64,000 nucleotides of DNA from Blattamonas nauphoetae. Taxonomy: Eukaryota > Preaxostyla > Oxymonadida. The translations under genes and the position numbers were made by a program. Shown piece by piece: positions 11,853-25,172 of this stretch (positions within the stretch are counted from its first letter, which is position 1; each line of letters starts with the position of its first letter). The stretch lies in NCBI GenBank assembly GCA_033064195.1, contig JARBJD010000011.1, forward strand, positions 310,001 through 374,000, written 5' to 3'. Under the pieces are notes generated by a model. It saw nothing but the letters and a program-made list of their open reading frames with translations, made no database searches and had not been told where the DNA came from.

Positions 11853-12604
11853 TCAGTGAAGCTTGTTTGTGTTGACAGCGAGGATATCAATCATTGTCCA
11901 GCACGTGTAACGGCGCACCAGTCGATCTGAAAATGTGCGGACGGCAGTGAGCACGTCGGATAAGCCTTCCTGCATGAGGGTATCGTTCCATATCGCGTAT
12001 TCTGGGCTGCCATTCCATCTCAAGAAGAGTAGGGTAGAGTGGATTCCCATCATCAGCTGTCGATAGGACAGATCGTCCGTTTCATACATCATCCTGAGAG
12101 TAAAATAATGGGCAAGCCCGGCCTCTACTAAGATCTGAACGAGAACTGAGTCAGATTCAATGAGATGCTTGAAGAAACGCCAGGTATTCTGACGAAGTTC
12201 AACAACATCATCTTTCCAACAAGTCGTAATCATGGTCAGAAAATAGGGTGAGAAGTTCGTGACTAAAATCTTAAGTGGAATCGCTTGGGAACTCAATGTG
12301 AGATGGCACGAAGAAAAAATTGTATTGAGATAAGAAATTGGTGTTGTTCTGTCAATCGATGAGCGATACTGTGAAAATATGGCAGGGAGGTGATGGAGGC
12401 AGAGCTGAAGTTGGGAATGGAGTGAGGAGTCTCTTTTTCCGGGACGACGATTGTGCTCTGAATTGGATTGAGAAAAGAAAAAAAATAAGATTTTGAAAAC
12501 AATGGAGAGAGCAAACTGTGACCAATCTCAGCGAGAGTTCGAAAATCAGATTCAATTGATGAAGGCGACTCTTGACGCTTGTTACGACTGAAAAACGTAC
12601 CCAT
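11853..12604 (-). CDS. Unrecognised helical (ARM/HEAT-like) protein
   Basis: A two-exon model: exon 12604-12523, intron 12522-12458 (65 nt, GTCACA...TTCAG), exon 12457-11853. It gives one protein of about 228 residues starting MGTFFSRNKRQESPSS. The body is a run of amphipathic helices (VELRQNTWRFFKHLIESD, LMMGIHSTLLFLRW, LTAVRTFSDRLVRRY) of the kind seen in armadillo or HEAT repeats. There is no signal peptide and no membrane segment. I do not recognise a family and infer no function. It is divergently arranged with the CFAP96-like gene, 170 bp away. Confidence 0.6.
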
Positions 12605-12774
12605 AAGTCAGTGGATCGGTCAAAATAGAAAGGACTCAAGATCTAGTGCAAGAAATTTCAAAAGAATCTCTAGATTCCGACCTCCTCTGGAGAAGTCATT
12701 GGAAATGGGCTGATCACTTGAGAAAAAATGTGTTATGGGCATCAATTCAACGTTTTTCTACAGCTTCTGTATAT

Positions 12775-13954
12775 ATGTCCAAAACTGCTTCTCCTATCGT
12801 TGCAACGCGCGACCTCCAGATTTTTGATGAGTTTTCTCACACTACATCCCTTTATACTGGAGTATGTTTCGATTTCATTGCTAGTTCATTTTCTCTGATA
12901 GGAACCATATAAAGATAAAGGTGACCTTCCCAAACCTGAAGGACGCTATCAAGGACGTCAATTCACAACATCTCCTCCAAAAAAGGGAAACTTGAATGAA
13001 GCCACTTTCGGTCAATTCCTTTCCTTAGCAACAGTATATCTCCTGTTACGCAACAATTTTTATTTTCAATTTGTGTCATAGTCTGAGCCATATGATAATC
13101 GTGGCAATAGGACCCGTAGTGCGAGCCCACAGAAAGGAACAATCACTCAACCTCCCTTCAAAGTCACCCCTCCAACAAAAGGGTCTCTCTTTCCAGCCTT
13201 CTCGATTTAGTTCAGCCCATATCACACCTTTTCGACACCTGAATATGTCCCCGAACCTCTGGAGGACAAGACGCTTCTCAAAAAGAAACAGAAACAACCG
13301 GAACCGAGAGGAATTTATGTGAATCAACCAAAACGAGGGTATATCTACATTTCTTTTGAGGTCATTTTCTCTATTTTCTTCTCATTTAAGGCGATATGAT
13401 GTCTTCTCTCAGCCTGAATATGTTCCAGATCCACTCAAAGCACCAACGTTCAAAGCCAGTAAGACCACACAACCTCCATTTCGAGGTATCATAATTTTCT
13501 CTTGTTCATGTCCTCCCCAACAGGAATGGCCAAGACGGGTGGTGTTTTTGACAATACTTGCTATGCAGATGTGCCTGTTCGCTCAAGGGCAAAGACAAGT
13601 ACTGGAAGTCGTCGGGGTGACAAGAGTCGTACAGATAAAAAAGCACAAACTGGGTCTTTTCTTTCCTTCTTCACATCTTTCAGTCCAATCGTTCCATTCC
13701 GGCCGTGTTCTCCATCGAAAAAGAGTTATCAGGGAACATTCAATCCATTCCCCGCGTACATTCCTGAATTAACGGTGAATGACAAGAAAAAGAAAGAAAG
13801 GCCAAAAACAAGCCAAGCAGTCTTCAGGCCAGCTGGAACGACCAGAGTCACTGTCCCATGTCCCTCTGTTTGCTCTTTTTCATGTTTCATTATCTCATTC
13901 AATTCAGATTTGCGCCATGAACGCGAATCATTAATTGAAAACATGTTTCTTTAG
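12775..13954 (+). CDS. Probable CFAP96-like (UPF0602) ciliary protein
   Basis: Several small exons join into one frame starting MSKTASPIVATRDLQIFDEF. Segments with the flavour of the CFAP96 family are GRYQGRQFTTSPPKKGNLN, TQPPFK/TQPPFR, TPEYVPEPLEDK, SQPEYVPDPLKAP, FRPCSPSKKSYQGTFNPFP and AYIPEL. Introns are about 28-60 nt with GTATGT, GTATAT, GTCACC and GTCTTT donors. The apparent in-frame TAG near 13,210 is the acceptor of a 48-nt intron, and removing it keeps phase 0. CFAP96 proteins are axoneme/basal-body-associated in animals and protists. Repeats of the Pro-rich YVPxPL motif suggest microtubule-inner-protein-like binding, but that is inference. The last exon after VTVP may not be coding throughout. 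The neighbour BBS9 is also ciliary. Confidence 0.5.
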
Positions 13955-14110
13955 AAACAGTTTTTTTTTTCGTATTTGTTCTACCGGATCTTCATTAATT
14001 CGTTGATTTTCACTCGATTTCGACAAAGTCATAATTTATGGTAAACATATTCATCATCATATAACAGATACATTGATGAATCGAACTGGAAATCACCCTT
14101 AATTGATTCT

Positions 14111-17100
14111 ATGAGTCTGTTCAAGTGTGTCCCCTTCTCATTATTCACACTTTTATGCTCTTATTTCTCTTTGTCTCCCTTGCTTTGATATTTTCTCTCT
14201 TCCTTCTTCTTCAGTACTCGTGAATGGTGGACGCATAAGCCTGGAACAAGTGAGGAATATGGAACCATGTCAATGGCAGTGGGAAATGTTGATAATTCAT
14301 CCTCTAAACATGGTTTGTTCTTTCACCAACCATTATGTTGTCTTTCTTGATCTCATAGACAAAATCGTCACAGGATCGATGGAAGGAACACTCAGAATCT
14401 TTCTCCCAAGAAGGAATGAGTATACTGTAAATGATCTCATGCTGGAAGAAGAACTCAATGAACCTATCCTTCAAGTCTCCATTGGAAAGTTTTTAGGTGG
14501 AACTCCACGACTTGCCATTGCTGTCCTCCATCCTCGTCGACTTGTGGTCTACTCTGTTGTTATCATCAACCCTGACGGGGGCCACGCCTATGAAGCCACA
14601 GAAGGATGTTTCTATGGACTAACCAAAAACTATGAACATAAACTCCCTCGAAACTCGCATTCTTTCTGCTACGGCCCCTTTGGGGGAGTGCATGAGAGAG
14701 ATTTTATTTGTGTGCAATCCATGGACGGATGTTATTCATTTTTTGAACAAGAAGTTCGGGGATTTGATCGGGTTTTGCATGACTTCCTCATTCCAGGTCC
14801 GTTCACGTACCTTCAATCTCGGGACAGTTTCATCATTTCTCTTTCCACAATGGAGGTTGTATGCATCAAATATCGGACGTTTGCTGATACTGTTGGTGCT
14901 ACTCCCCAGTATATCCACAATACAAAGCCAACAGACACTTCTTCGCTCCTTGGGAAACTGGCCAGTGGTGAAATGCGGATGAGTGGTGTAAGCGATCCAC
15001 TCTCGGGTCCTCCCTCCGTTATTGGTGACTCAATGCGCGGTGGTTCTCTTTCAAAGGGTCTGAAGGAAGAATGGCGTGCCAACATTGGCGAGAACCCGGT
15101 AGCCATCTTTGTTGGCCGCTGCAGTCGCATGCTTGAATCATCGCAAACGGATATTATCGTTGTTGGTGAACATTCGCTTTTTATTCTCAAAGAAACCGGA
15201 GGAATGCGAAGACAGAAACGTTTCGATCGAGATCCTGCTGTTTGCGCGATGTATCCTGTACAAGGCAACCAAGATTTGAGTGTGAGCTTGTCACACTCCA
15301 ATATTATCGTTGTCACATTTGATGGAGTCTTACTTGTTGTCGACGACCAGCAAACAAAGTGGGCATCAACAATCAACCGCGTTCCCGTTGTCGTCAGCGT
15401 TGGTTCATTCGGAGATGTCCGCAACTTGATCGTTCTGTTAATGGATGATGGGGAGACTCGGCTCTGCTATCTTGGGACAGATCCCACGTCAACGAAGGCA
15501 CAAGACGCAGATGCTGAAGAAATTGATTATGAAGAAGTTGATAGAGAACAGCGACGCCTACGTGCAATCATACGCAATGCATCATCAGGCACAGCAGCTG
15601 TGGAGACGACCACGTCTCAGCTTCTGTCACTTCAAGCCCAGGTTCCGTCCGAGCCAGACAATCCGCACCTAAGCGGAGATTTGTTGGTCACTGGGCTGGA
15701 CGATTTAGGGTTGAGTATGATTAAGGGGGTGGACACCAAATTAAGACGCGAATATCAATTTGGAGGAACGAGTGCGAACCCTCCCAAAGGGATGGGGAAG
15801 GGAGACAAAAACGCGAAAAAGATTGCGTGCTCGTTCACTCTCCGCCTCGTCATTGAATCGTTTCTTTCATCCGATCTCCTCCACTTCCTCCACCAGCGGC
15901 ATCAGGAGGAGATGGTGCATCGAGGGGCAGCGTCATCCGACACCGACTCGATCGAACTGTCTGGTGTCAAAATCCAGCTCAAACTACCCTTTCCCTACCT
16001 CGCCATCCCGCCCAGCTCACTCCGCGCTGGGTCGAAGGCGTCGAATCTCTCTCCATCGCTCTCTGTCTCCCTCCCGCCCATCAAACTGACGTCGCAGATG
16101 GCCCCGCTCTCGCTCGACTTCACTGTCGTCGTCCCGTCGGACACTCTCTTCACCTCTCTCAACGCAATGGCCTCCATTGTGTACTCAGACCCCTTCACAA
16201 AGTCTGCTTTTCTTTGTTTTTATGTTCGTCTTTCTCAGCGGAGTCCGAAACTCGACATGCTCGTTCCTTCTTCCTCTTCTTTCTGCTTATCGGCCCATTC
16301 CGCCGATCAAAGGATCCAACTTCAAACTCACAATCGACTCCAACAAGCCTGCTCTGGCCATCACCACTCTCTTTGAAGACCTCCAGCTCTCGTCCGACGT
16401 CACATCGCAACCGTCTGTCCTCTCGTTCCTCTCTCCATCTGGACACGACGCGTCCATTCTCGTCTCGATGAACACGGGCAGGTACAGAGTGCAGAGCACC
16501 ACACTCGACGGACTCCGCGTGATCAGCGAAGAGTTGCAGATGAGAATCAGAGACCACTACGCAGAAGACGACGAGAACGACGAGCAGGAGCCTCTTCTTC
16601 TGACCACGTCTGACCCAATCCCGTTCGGCGTTGTCCTGCCCCTCATCGACGCCCACTTTGAAATCCGGCAGAATCTGCGGGAGACAGTGAACGACATGGA
16701 GAAGAAGGCCAACCTCCTCCGCGCAATCGAGAAGCGGCTGTTGGTGCGGTGCAAAGAGAAGAGTGTGAGCAACCTGTCCAACATGGATGTGTTCTTCGAC
16801 CAAACCATCAACGAGCAGCGCAACAACATCTACCGCGCCTCGCACCTCTTCGAAGAGCTCAGTGCGTCGTCCATCCGCCTCGACAATGCCATGGCTGTCC
16901 TCACCTTCATCGCTGAGCTGAAACTGCAGTTGGAGGGCGTGGAAAGGGAAGTGTGCCACAACGTCATTCCCTCTCCGATCGACAGCCTCACTCCACTCTG
17001 CCTCTCCACCGAGTACTCCTCCATCCCATCCCACGTCATCGCCAACTCCCTCCTCTCCCAGCCCTCCTCCACCATCGTCGGCGGGTGGGAGGAAACCACG

Positions 17101-17298
17101 TACCTCTCCATCCTCCGTGCAATGCGGTCGATGACAAGGCCCAGAAAGGATGATGGGATCCACGATGGAATCGAAACAGGGACCATCCCACCTCTCCCGC
17201 AGTTCCCGACGGACACTGGGGCTCTCAAAACAACAATCCAACAATTCTACGAGAAATTGTCGAAAGGATATCGATTAGGAGCTTCTGCAGCACAATAG
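14111..17298 (+). CDS. BBS9: BBS9 (PTHB1), BBSome subunit
   Basis: Scaffold subunit of the BBSome, the coat complex that moves membrane cargo out of and into cilia. The start MSLFNTREWW matches the family's MSLFKARDWW. An intron at 14125-14214 (90 nt) follows the fifth codon. The beta-propeller contains KIVTGSMEGTLRIFLP, EELNEPILQVSIGKFLGG, AIAVLHPRRLVVYSV, YGPFGGVHERDFICVQSMDG, VAIFVGRCS, FGDVRNLIVLLMDDGETRL and CYLGTDPT. The C-terminal half (platform and hairpin regions) continues across an intron at 16202-16238 (37 nt) and ends GYRLGASAAQ. The length (about 1,000 residues) is close to normal. Presence of BBS9 implies the organism builds cilia or flagella. The upstream CFAP96-like gene, in the same orientation, supports this. 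Confidence 0.93.
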
Positions 17299-17418
17299 CA
17301 TTTCACTTAGTCTCTTTATTTCTGCAAAAAAGTCGTTTCTACATCATAGAGCATGCGGCTGAGCCACAATCGTGGAAAGAAGATTCGGAAGAAAGGGTGA
17401 TGTGAAAAATGGGTTAAA

Positions 17419-18739
17419 TCAAAACTTGAAAACGAATTTGAGCAAAATAAAAGCCACAACACCAAGGATAAGGACGATCACTGTGATCCATATGCAGCGA
17501 TTCGACTGTGATACCAGTTTATTTGCCTGGTCCACTTTTTTGTTCAAGGTTGTGAGTTTCTCTTGGTTATCTGAGATTTGGCCCCCAACCTGATCAATAA
17601 GGGCACTTTGTCGATCGAGTTCCTACAAAGCGAAAATTGAAGAAGGACAGGTTCATACAGCACTCGCACCAATGGCCATCTCCCGAAGTTGCTGGACATT
17701 GGCTTCGATGACGTCTAAGTATTGATCTTCCTGGAATGGTCAAGGGGAGGGATGATGGAAAGAAGAAGATGCAATGACAGAAGAAAATATCTGTGGTGGA
17801 GGAGGGGAACAGACGATTTGTTGGCTCCTTTGGAGAAGCTCTTGCCATTGTTCTTCCATCTCACTGCGCGGAGCATTGAAATCAATTGCTGTAAAATTGT
17901 CAGCGCTCAGTTCGATGTTCTCATCTGACGGCCTGACAGAACGTGTTGGGACTGACGATTGAAAGATGGCAAAATGATCGGGAACATGGAAGAATCGCAC
18001 GGAAAAGGAGAGAAAGAAGGGTTAAGTTCATGGTGAACAGTTTTTGAAGTGATTTCATCAGCAGACCTGATACACCACTCATGAGCTCATTTAGTTGAGC
18101 ATTTCCTCCCTCTGTGGTTGCATCGTGTTCATACAAATCTAGTACAATGTTGTACATGCTGAATATTCATTGATGAAGGGAAAGAACACACTCTCGAGCA
18201 TGTTCGACGTGATTTTCTTTCCGATTTAACAGCTTCGATTGTTCAGGTGTCTATGCGATGATGAGAGAAAAAAAATATGAAAGAGATCAGAAATTGCAGA
18301 AGAAATGAGGTCAAACGGGACTATCGCCAAAAGTAGCTTTACTTGACTCATAGTCTTGAATTAGATAATCCAACTTCTCCTTATTATCTTTAAGGGCCAA
18401 ACGACATTTTGAGTTGATCATCAAGGCTTCTTTGATGTCACGTTGGTTTCTCTTGAGGTCATCTCGCCTGAATATATCCTATAAGTAGAGATGATGACGT
18501 GACAAAGTTGTCATGAGTGAATCTGGAAGACGGATGAGCAAAACCTTTCTTATCGCAGATAAGTTGTTTAAAAGTTGTTCCTTAGTGAGTTCGAACTTTT
18601 GTTGTTCTCGGATTTTCTTTTCTGCTTCAGACATGCAATTGTCAATGACAAGATCGAGACGCCGGTCCATTTGTTCGAGTTGTCTCATTGTTGTGCGGAG
18701 GGCTGATGAGCTGTCTCCAGTATCCTTTTTTCCTGACAT
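17419..18739 (-). CDS. Qc-SNARE, SYP7-like
   Basis: Tail-anchored membrane-fusion protein. The C-terminal exons give a SNARE helix (EDQYLDVIEANVQQLREMA, then ASAELDRQSALIDQVGGQI) with the central-layer Gln in LDRQ aligned to syntaxin-6/SYP7 LEEQ. A final transmembrane segment follows, about ITVIVLILGVVAFILLKF, with almost no lumenal tail. The N-terminal exon MSGKKDTGDSSSALRTT and the following helices (RQLEQMDRRLDLVIDNCM, KFELTKEQLLNNLSAIRKD) resemble the regulatory bundle of plant SYP71-73. At least five exons are needed. The exact borders around 18,000-18,350 are not resolved. Assignment to the SYP7 class rather than another Qc class is moderate. Confidence 0.65.
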
Positions 18740-18904
18740 GTTAAGCAAGTTGTCGGATGACTGATCGCTGACCCGTTTTTTTCTCAAAATAGGAATCACA
18801 CAACACGAATTCTAAAAATATGCTCTCTAACTATTCTAAGGTGAAATGAAAGATAGCATATCGATGGAAGATACAAAAAATTGGAAAAAAGATCTATGAT
18901 GACT

Positions 18905-21900
18905 TCAAGGATTCATTCTTTCTCTTATCTCACGGTGCTCCTCGATGAGGTCCCAAACAACGGCATAATATGGTTTCTTCCATCGTAAAACATATTCAGT
19001 ATCATGTCCCTTCCATACTACCTCGCCAGCAAGATCCTCATAGATCCGAGTGTCTCGTAGTCGAGCCTCCATCGCTTGAGCGTCGACGTGGTTGAGCGTG
19101 CCGTACTCCGACTGGATATGCAAGGACATGTTGTTAGAAGCATAGCTGTTGTACGACTGCTTTGAGCTGAGCAGTGACTCTGTCTCTTTTCTCTCAGACA
19201 GCTGTGAGTGGATGCTCAGCTGGTCGTCGTCCCTGCGCGAGGGGGACGGGCTTTGAGTGAGCGGGGCTCTGTCGTGGAGCACGGCTGGTTGGTAACCGCC
19301 TCCACTTTTCCGCTTTTTGCGGCGGACAAGCCTCTGTTGGCGCTTCTCCTCCGCACTCAGTTCTTTCATCTTTGGCTGGTATTTCGAAGCGAGTCGGATT
19401 CTATTCTTGCTTTTGAGGGCACCTGTCTTTCCCCTGATATGCCTCTTTGCTCTCTTCCGAACATCCCACACCACCACAAAATACTCCACAAGCCAACACA
19501 CAATGAAACTGACGAGATTGAACACGAGCAACAGGATGCGATACCACAGCTGGTACCCAAACGGCTGGTTCCACTTGTTCTCGTCGTACATGTAGATGTA
19601 GTTGCTGAACTTGTCCCCAGGTGTGAACGCAGCATACAGGCTCCACACCACAGAGAGGACAACAGATGCCATGAACATCCAGTTTGTGACGAAGGATTTC
19701 TTGTGCTCGCCTCCCAGACTCACAACAACTGAGCTCCAGATGTACTGGAACTGGGAGAACGTGAAGAGGTAGAGTGTGGAGATGGAGTACGACCAATCTT
19801 CATCGTCGACGGGGTGTTCGTCGTTGTACCACGGCTGTTGGGTGGTCAAGGCGAAGACACCGATTTGGGTGAGGAGGAAGATGCCGAAGTGGAAGAAGAG
19901 GGTGAAGAGGACAGGGAACGAGATGAGGGATGACTGCGGAGAGTGGGCTGAGATTCTGCTTTCGGGTTGAGTATAGCTCATCGTGAAGGCGAGCGGGACG
20001 ACAATGGCGACATCGATGAAGAGGTACTGCCAGCTGGACATGTTGGAGTGAGAGGCGAGGAGGATGGTCACGGTCACAAACTGGATGAGCGAGTACAGTG
20101 CCATGTATTTGAATGCTTGGAACGATGTAACGAGGGCTGCTCGTCCCTCGCAGACAAGTTTTGGGACACAGCTGATGTTGGCTGTGAGAGAAGTGAAGGG
20201 AGCAGCAATGGATGCTTCCACTTCACTCAGAGATACTCCGACGTTTGCCGCTTTCAGTGCACCGCAATCGTTCGCTCCATCGCCACACATTCCGGTTGTG
20301 AAGCCCATCTCGATGTAGTGCTCGATGAGGTGTGTCTTGTCGTCAGGTGTCATCCGAGCAAAGACACGGCAGAGGTATAACATTCGTGAGAAAGAGGGCG
20401 AGTAGTTAGGGAGTGGTCGAAGTGATGATGTTGCCAAGACGTCCGATGACTCCAACCGTTCTTTGCGGATGTTCACGCGCTGGATGCGCTCAGTCTCCTG
20501 GTGCAGCAAATGAGCAAAAGCAGGTCCAGTGATGGCAAGTCCGTACCGTCTGATTCCTTGATCGATGACTTTCTTGTCCGAAGGGCGTGTGGAGAGGAGA
20601 GAGGGGCGGTTGATGTCGTAGAGGGGAGACATGGAAGGGTTCGGTAGTCCAAAGGCTGGAGTTAGGCTGAGAGAGATTGGTGACGGCGGGACTGGTGGGA
20701 TGGACGAGGAGAGATGTTGGGCGTGTGGGACGAGGGCAACAAACATCGAAGGGTCGCCTTGTTGGCTCGATGACAGGGCCGAGAAGGAATTCATCGAAGT
20801 GTGTGACACAAAAGAGTTTGGAGTTGTTCGACCAGAGACCGACCCGATGTCCTTTGGTCGAGGGAGGAAAGTGTTTGGGTCGAGAGTGATGGAATCGTCA
20901 TCCATGTTCGTCCATTCCACCTCTCCATCTTTCAATTCGCCGATGAACACTGTCTCTTCTCCGTTCAGAATGTTGCAGTTCTTTGCCACGTTCACGGCTG
21001 TCAGGGGATTGTCGCCCGTCACCATCACGCTTTTGATCCGAGCCTCTGTCAGCTCGTCGATGGTGATTTTTGACTGTTTGCGGAGTTTGTTTTCCAAAAC
21101 AAGAAGGCCGAGGAAGGAGAGGTCACGTTCGATGTCCGTGCGGGTGAGTTTGGAGATGAGGAAGTTGGGGAACATTGGAAGAGAATCGTCTTCATCATCG
21201 CCCTCCTTGGCAGGTGTTCTCTTCTCCTTCCTCTTTGTCTGCTCCCCAAGTCGGCGTGTGGCGAGAGCAATGACACGATACCCTTGTTGTGTGTAGAGAC
21301 GAGTTGTGGTTGAATAGTCGTCTGGGACGGTGCTGGGAAGGCAGAGAGTTTTAATCATTTCGGGGGACCCTTTCACAAACACGTCGATGGTTGTGAAAAG
21401 TGGTGCTGCCTTTGCGTCGAGTCTGAAGTCAGTCTTGGTGATCACACTCATCCGCTGGAGATGGGACGAAAAATCAAAGCGCTTGAGAATGCCCACTTCA
21501 ACACCCTTCATCAGCGACGTCAACTCCGACGTGGGTGAAGGGGGAGGAGTGTAGAAGGATGTCTCCTGCGTTTGAGGGTCAGGTGGAAGTGGTTGGTACG
21601 CTGACGAATTCCGACGGAACATTTTTGTCCTGTCATCGCTGAAGAAAGTGTTTGGTGCGTGCAAAGCTTCCTGTTGGTGGTTGTCCTGGTCGGGCTGGGG
21701 AGGATGGAAGACAGTAGCACAGAAGACGTCAGTCCCTTCCTCGTCGTCTTCCTCGTCTTCCTCCGATTCTTCTTCGTCCTCCTCATCGTCGTCGATTCCC
21801 AAAAGTTTATCGATGAGTGCTTTCTCCTTCCGTCGATCTTTTTCTTGTTGCCATTTCTGAGACACGTTCCCATTCTCATCTGTCTGAGGCGTCAACTCAT

Positions 21901-24195
21901 TTTGTTGCCCCTCATCCTGCTGCATGGCCAGTTCGACCTCATCGTCTCGCACATGATACTTTTTGTACAGCTTCTCAAGGAGGACTTGCTGCTCGCTCGT
22001 TCGCATTGCATCGCTGTCTGATGTGACCGGCTTGCTTTTCGAGAAGAACGATCTCTTCCTGTCGATGTTGGTCAGAGCACGCGATGCATGAGCAACTTCA
22101 TCTCGCTCTTCCATCGCCCATTTTGTGAACTCAAACATTTTTAGGTCGAGTGGGTCGCCGATGAACTCGTCGTCAATTCGAGCGATCGAATGACAGCTTG
22201 TCAATCCAGCAAGCATCAGCGAGAGGTGTTCGCTTTTGAGTTTAGAGATGAGCTGTTCCTTCTCCTCGCCCCACGATTGAGAAAAGTCGGTGAGTGTTTT
22301 GGAGAGTGCCTCTGAGAGAGTATCCATTGATTCGAAGAGAGAAGTAAACGCGACTGGTTTGGTATTTCGATGTCTCCGTCGTCGTCTTCGCTGGGGTTGC
22401 AGAGTTTGCATCTCCAGAGACGTGTCTGAGCGACCGAAATTGGGTGCTGGAGAGAGCATGGCGAGTGAGGGTGCGAGGCCTGGACTGATTGAGATCTCGT
22501 CCACTCCTCGCTTTCGGACACCCTGAACTCCTTTCACATCAAGTCCCTCTTCGGTCAGAGTGCCTGTCTTGTCGAAACACATCACTCTAATCTTCCCACA
22601 AACATTGATGCGCTGCGGGTCGATGCAGAAGATCTTCTTCTTCTTTAGACGACGCTGCGAGAAGGTGAGTCCGATTGACATTGCAGCAGGCAAGGCGGGT
22701 GGGACAGCGACAGTGATAATGTCGAGTCCCTTCATGATCAACACGTACCATTTCCTCCCATCCAGAATCAGCATCACACACACCACCACAAATCCAATCA
22801 GAGCGATGATGAACAGCACACCCACAAACTTGAACGAGTCCTCGTAGAATCGGAAGGAGGTCGGCTTGGGGAAGAGCATTGAGCGGATGAGTCGGCCTTT
22901 TGCTGTGCTGAATCCTGTGCGAACCACATATCCTTTCACTGGCTTCTCCGAAAACGATTTGGCTGCGATGATTTTTGTTCCTCCAAACAGAATGTGGGTC
23001 TTGTCTGCATCGATGTCGAGCAGCTCGCCTGGGTCGGTTGAGTACGGCAGAGCTGTTTTGATGATTGGGATGGACTCGCCAGTGAGCATTGTTTCATTCA
23101 CAATGCACTGCCCACTCAGAAGAACGATGTCGCAGGGGACTGTCAGTCCATTCTCGAGGTAAACAATGTCACCTGGTGCAAGTTCTGTGGAGTCCAGATT
23201 GATAGTTCCTTCGTTCTCGCGATCAGCGTCCACACGTATGTTCATCTTCGACATTTCGTGGATATTTTTGAGATTGCTCCGAGTCTCCATGAAGTTCGTA
23301 AAAACTGAGAAGATAGACGTGACCAGAATTGAGATTGCGTATGGGATGTAGTCATTGAACATCCACACAATCACAGAGAAGACTTGGAAGATGAAGAACG
23401 GGTTGAGCGACTCTTCGAGGAGGATGCGATACCATGGCTTGACTGGAACCTCAATTGAATTCTTACCAAACAAAACTGAAAGTAGGTTTGCGGAGTTAGT
23501 GGAAAGTGGATGGGTCAGTGCATCATGCAGTGTTGGATAGGAGATATCCGTTTGTGTTCTGAAAGTGGGGAGAGATGTGAGAAAAAGAATGGAAAATATA
23601 TAATAATAACCAAAACACACTCCATGGGAACGTATTCCTCTATTTCTTCGTCAAAAACAAAGCGAAGCAGCTTGTATGAGAAAATTTTGATGAGCCTCTG
23701 GAAAACGAAGACAGGAGAGTTTGTGAGAAAGAAAAAACAAACATTCTCATGAAAGTGAGACATCACTGGACAAATGAATGTTCTTTTGTGCTCATCCTAA
23801 AGTGTCGGAGTTAATGAGGGTGAAGAGATGAATTGTTGAGAACATTGTAGAGAGTGTGTAAAAGTAGTAGATACAAGAAAAATAAGGGAATCGCCATGAA
23901 AAGAGGAAAATTGATTAAGAGGCAGCAAAAAAATGTTAGAAAGAGAGTATATATCACAAACAACAACGACAATTCTCGTAGCTTTCCGATTTGTAGTCTT
24001 TCGGCAGGTCACGTTCAGGTACAACCGTTGGAACCAATAACAGATCAAAGGGAAGATTCCAACAGAGATTATGGACAGAAACGTAAAAAATATCACCCTA
24101 AACGGAGATAGTTCATAGCCTTGGATTGATTGAACTGATTCCTCATCAAGTACGCCCTGGTCGTTTTTGTATTGGTCATCCAAATACTTTGGCAT
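18905..24195 (-). CDS. P5B-type ATPase (ATP13A2-like)
   Basis: P-type ATPase of the P5B class, endolysosomal polyamine exporters in animals and yeast. Diagnostic motifs are PPALPAAMSIG (the P5B signature in M4), ETMLTGESIPIIKTALP, CFDKTGTLTEEGLD around the phosphorylated Asp, VMVTGDNPLTAVNVAK, and MCGDGANDCGALKAA. The N-terminus starts MPKYLDDQYKNDQG and includes the family's extra helix (FRVIFFTFLSIISVGIFPL). It is spread over small exons between 24,195 and 23,515, including a split after YVPME. The remaining 4.7 kb is a single exon. The nucleotide-binding domain holds a large Asp/Glu-rich insertion (LGIDDDEEDEEESEEDEE, near 21,760) and a second low-complexity insertion near 20,700. It shares a 92-bp divergent promoter region with UBC9. 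Confidence 0.92.
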
Positions 24196-24287
24196 TCAAA
24201 TCAGCTTGATTGCCGAAGTCAAATCCAGTTTTGTCGAGCTTGATTGATGAGGAGATCGATCATAACCATCATTAAAAGTGTTCTCAA

Positions 24288-25071
24288 ATGTCTGGGATTG
24301 CGAGAACACGGCTCATGAATGGTTCAGAAATTTCTCCTTTTTCAGTTTCTGCATCCTTTTTAGAACATAAAGCCTTCCGCAAGGACCATAAAGTTGGTTT
24401 CTATGGTTCTCCAGAAAAGCGGGAGGATGGAACGAGCGACCTCTTTAAATGGATTTGTGGCATTCCAGGTCCCATTGGATCGATTTGGGAAGGAGGATCA
24501 TATCGTTTGATCATGGGTTCGCGTTTCTTTCAATCATCTTTCCACCATCTCTGTCTTCCAAAACACACCATATCTGTTCTCCCACAGAATTTACTGAAGA
24601 CTATCCAAGGTTTGAGATCTTCTTTGTCATCACATCTTCTTATATTTTCAGTAAACCACCAAAATGTGTGCATTCTATTGTGATTTTTCTCACAGACCAT
24701 CCAATTAGGTAAATTCACCCCAACCCTCCCTCACCCAAACATTTATCCATCTGGTATGTTGGCATGGGCAATATTCTTAACAGAATCTTGAGATATTTAG
24801 TCGTTCATCTATGTTTCTTTTCCCTTCAACATTGTCGTCATTGTCTCTCAATATCATTCAAGGAACTGTGTGTCTATCCATTCTCAACGAAGACAAAGAT
24901 TGGCGTCCGTCATTGTCCGTCAAAACCATTTTAGAAGGAATCCAGGACCTTCTGGTCCACCCGAACATCTCTGACCCTGCTCAGCGCGCTGCCTTTGATA
25001 CATACCGTGATAACTATGAAGAATATGAAAGAACTGCCAGATTGTTTGCTTCTCAAAACCCTCCACCATAA
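24288..25071 (+). CDS. UBC9: SUMO-conjugating enzyme UBC9
   Basis: E2 enzyme that transfers SUMO to target lysines. MSGIARTRLMN is followed by a short intron and then HKAFRKDHKVGFYGSPEK, WICGIPGPIGSIWEGG, DYPSKPPKCKF, HPNIYPSGTVCLSIL (HPN motif and catalytic Cys), NEDKDWRPSLSVKTILEGIQ and DPAQRAAFDTYRDN. The spliced product is about 160 residues, normal for UBC9. The HPN segment only reads correctly if the intron after PPK begins within the Cys codon and ends at CAATTAG, so introns split codons here. At least five small introns interrupt this short gene. The ATG is at 24288. Confidence 0.93.
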
Positions 25072-25172
25072 TCGATGAGGGATCTCGAGAGACTTTTATT
25101 TTTCCCGATTTTTGTCATTTCACACAATAATGAATTGTTTCACGTTATTCATGAAATGAAAAAAGGACTAAA

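Noticed and set aside
13190-13235. In-frame TAG within the CFAP96-like gene, suggesting a reassigned stop codon as in some oxymonads
   Set aside because: A 48-nt GT-AG intron ending at that TAG keeps phase 0, and other genes in the window end with TAA and TAG, so the code looks standard.
16195-17244. Long Val/Glu/Asp-rich minus-strand frame opposite the BBS9 3' half
   Set aside because: It is the complement of the GC-richer BBS9 coding exon, whose plus-strand reading is conserved and continuous.
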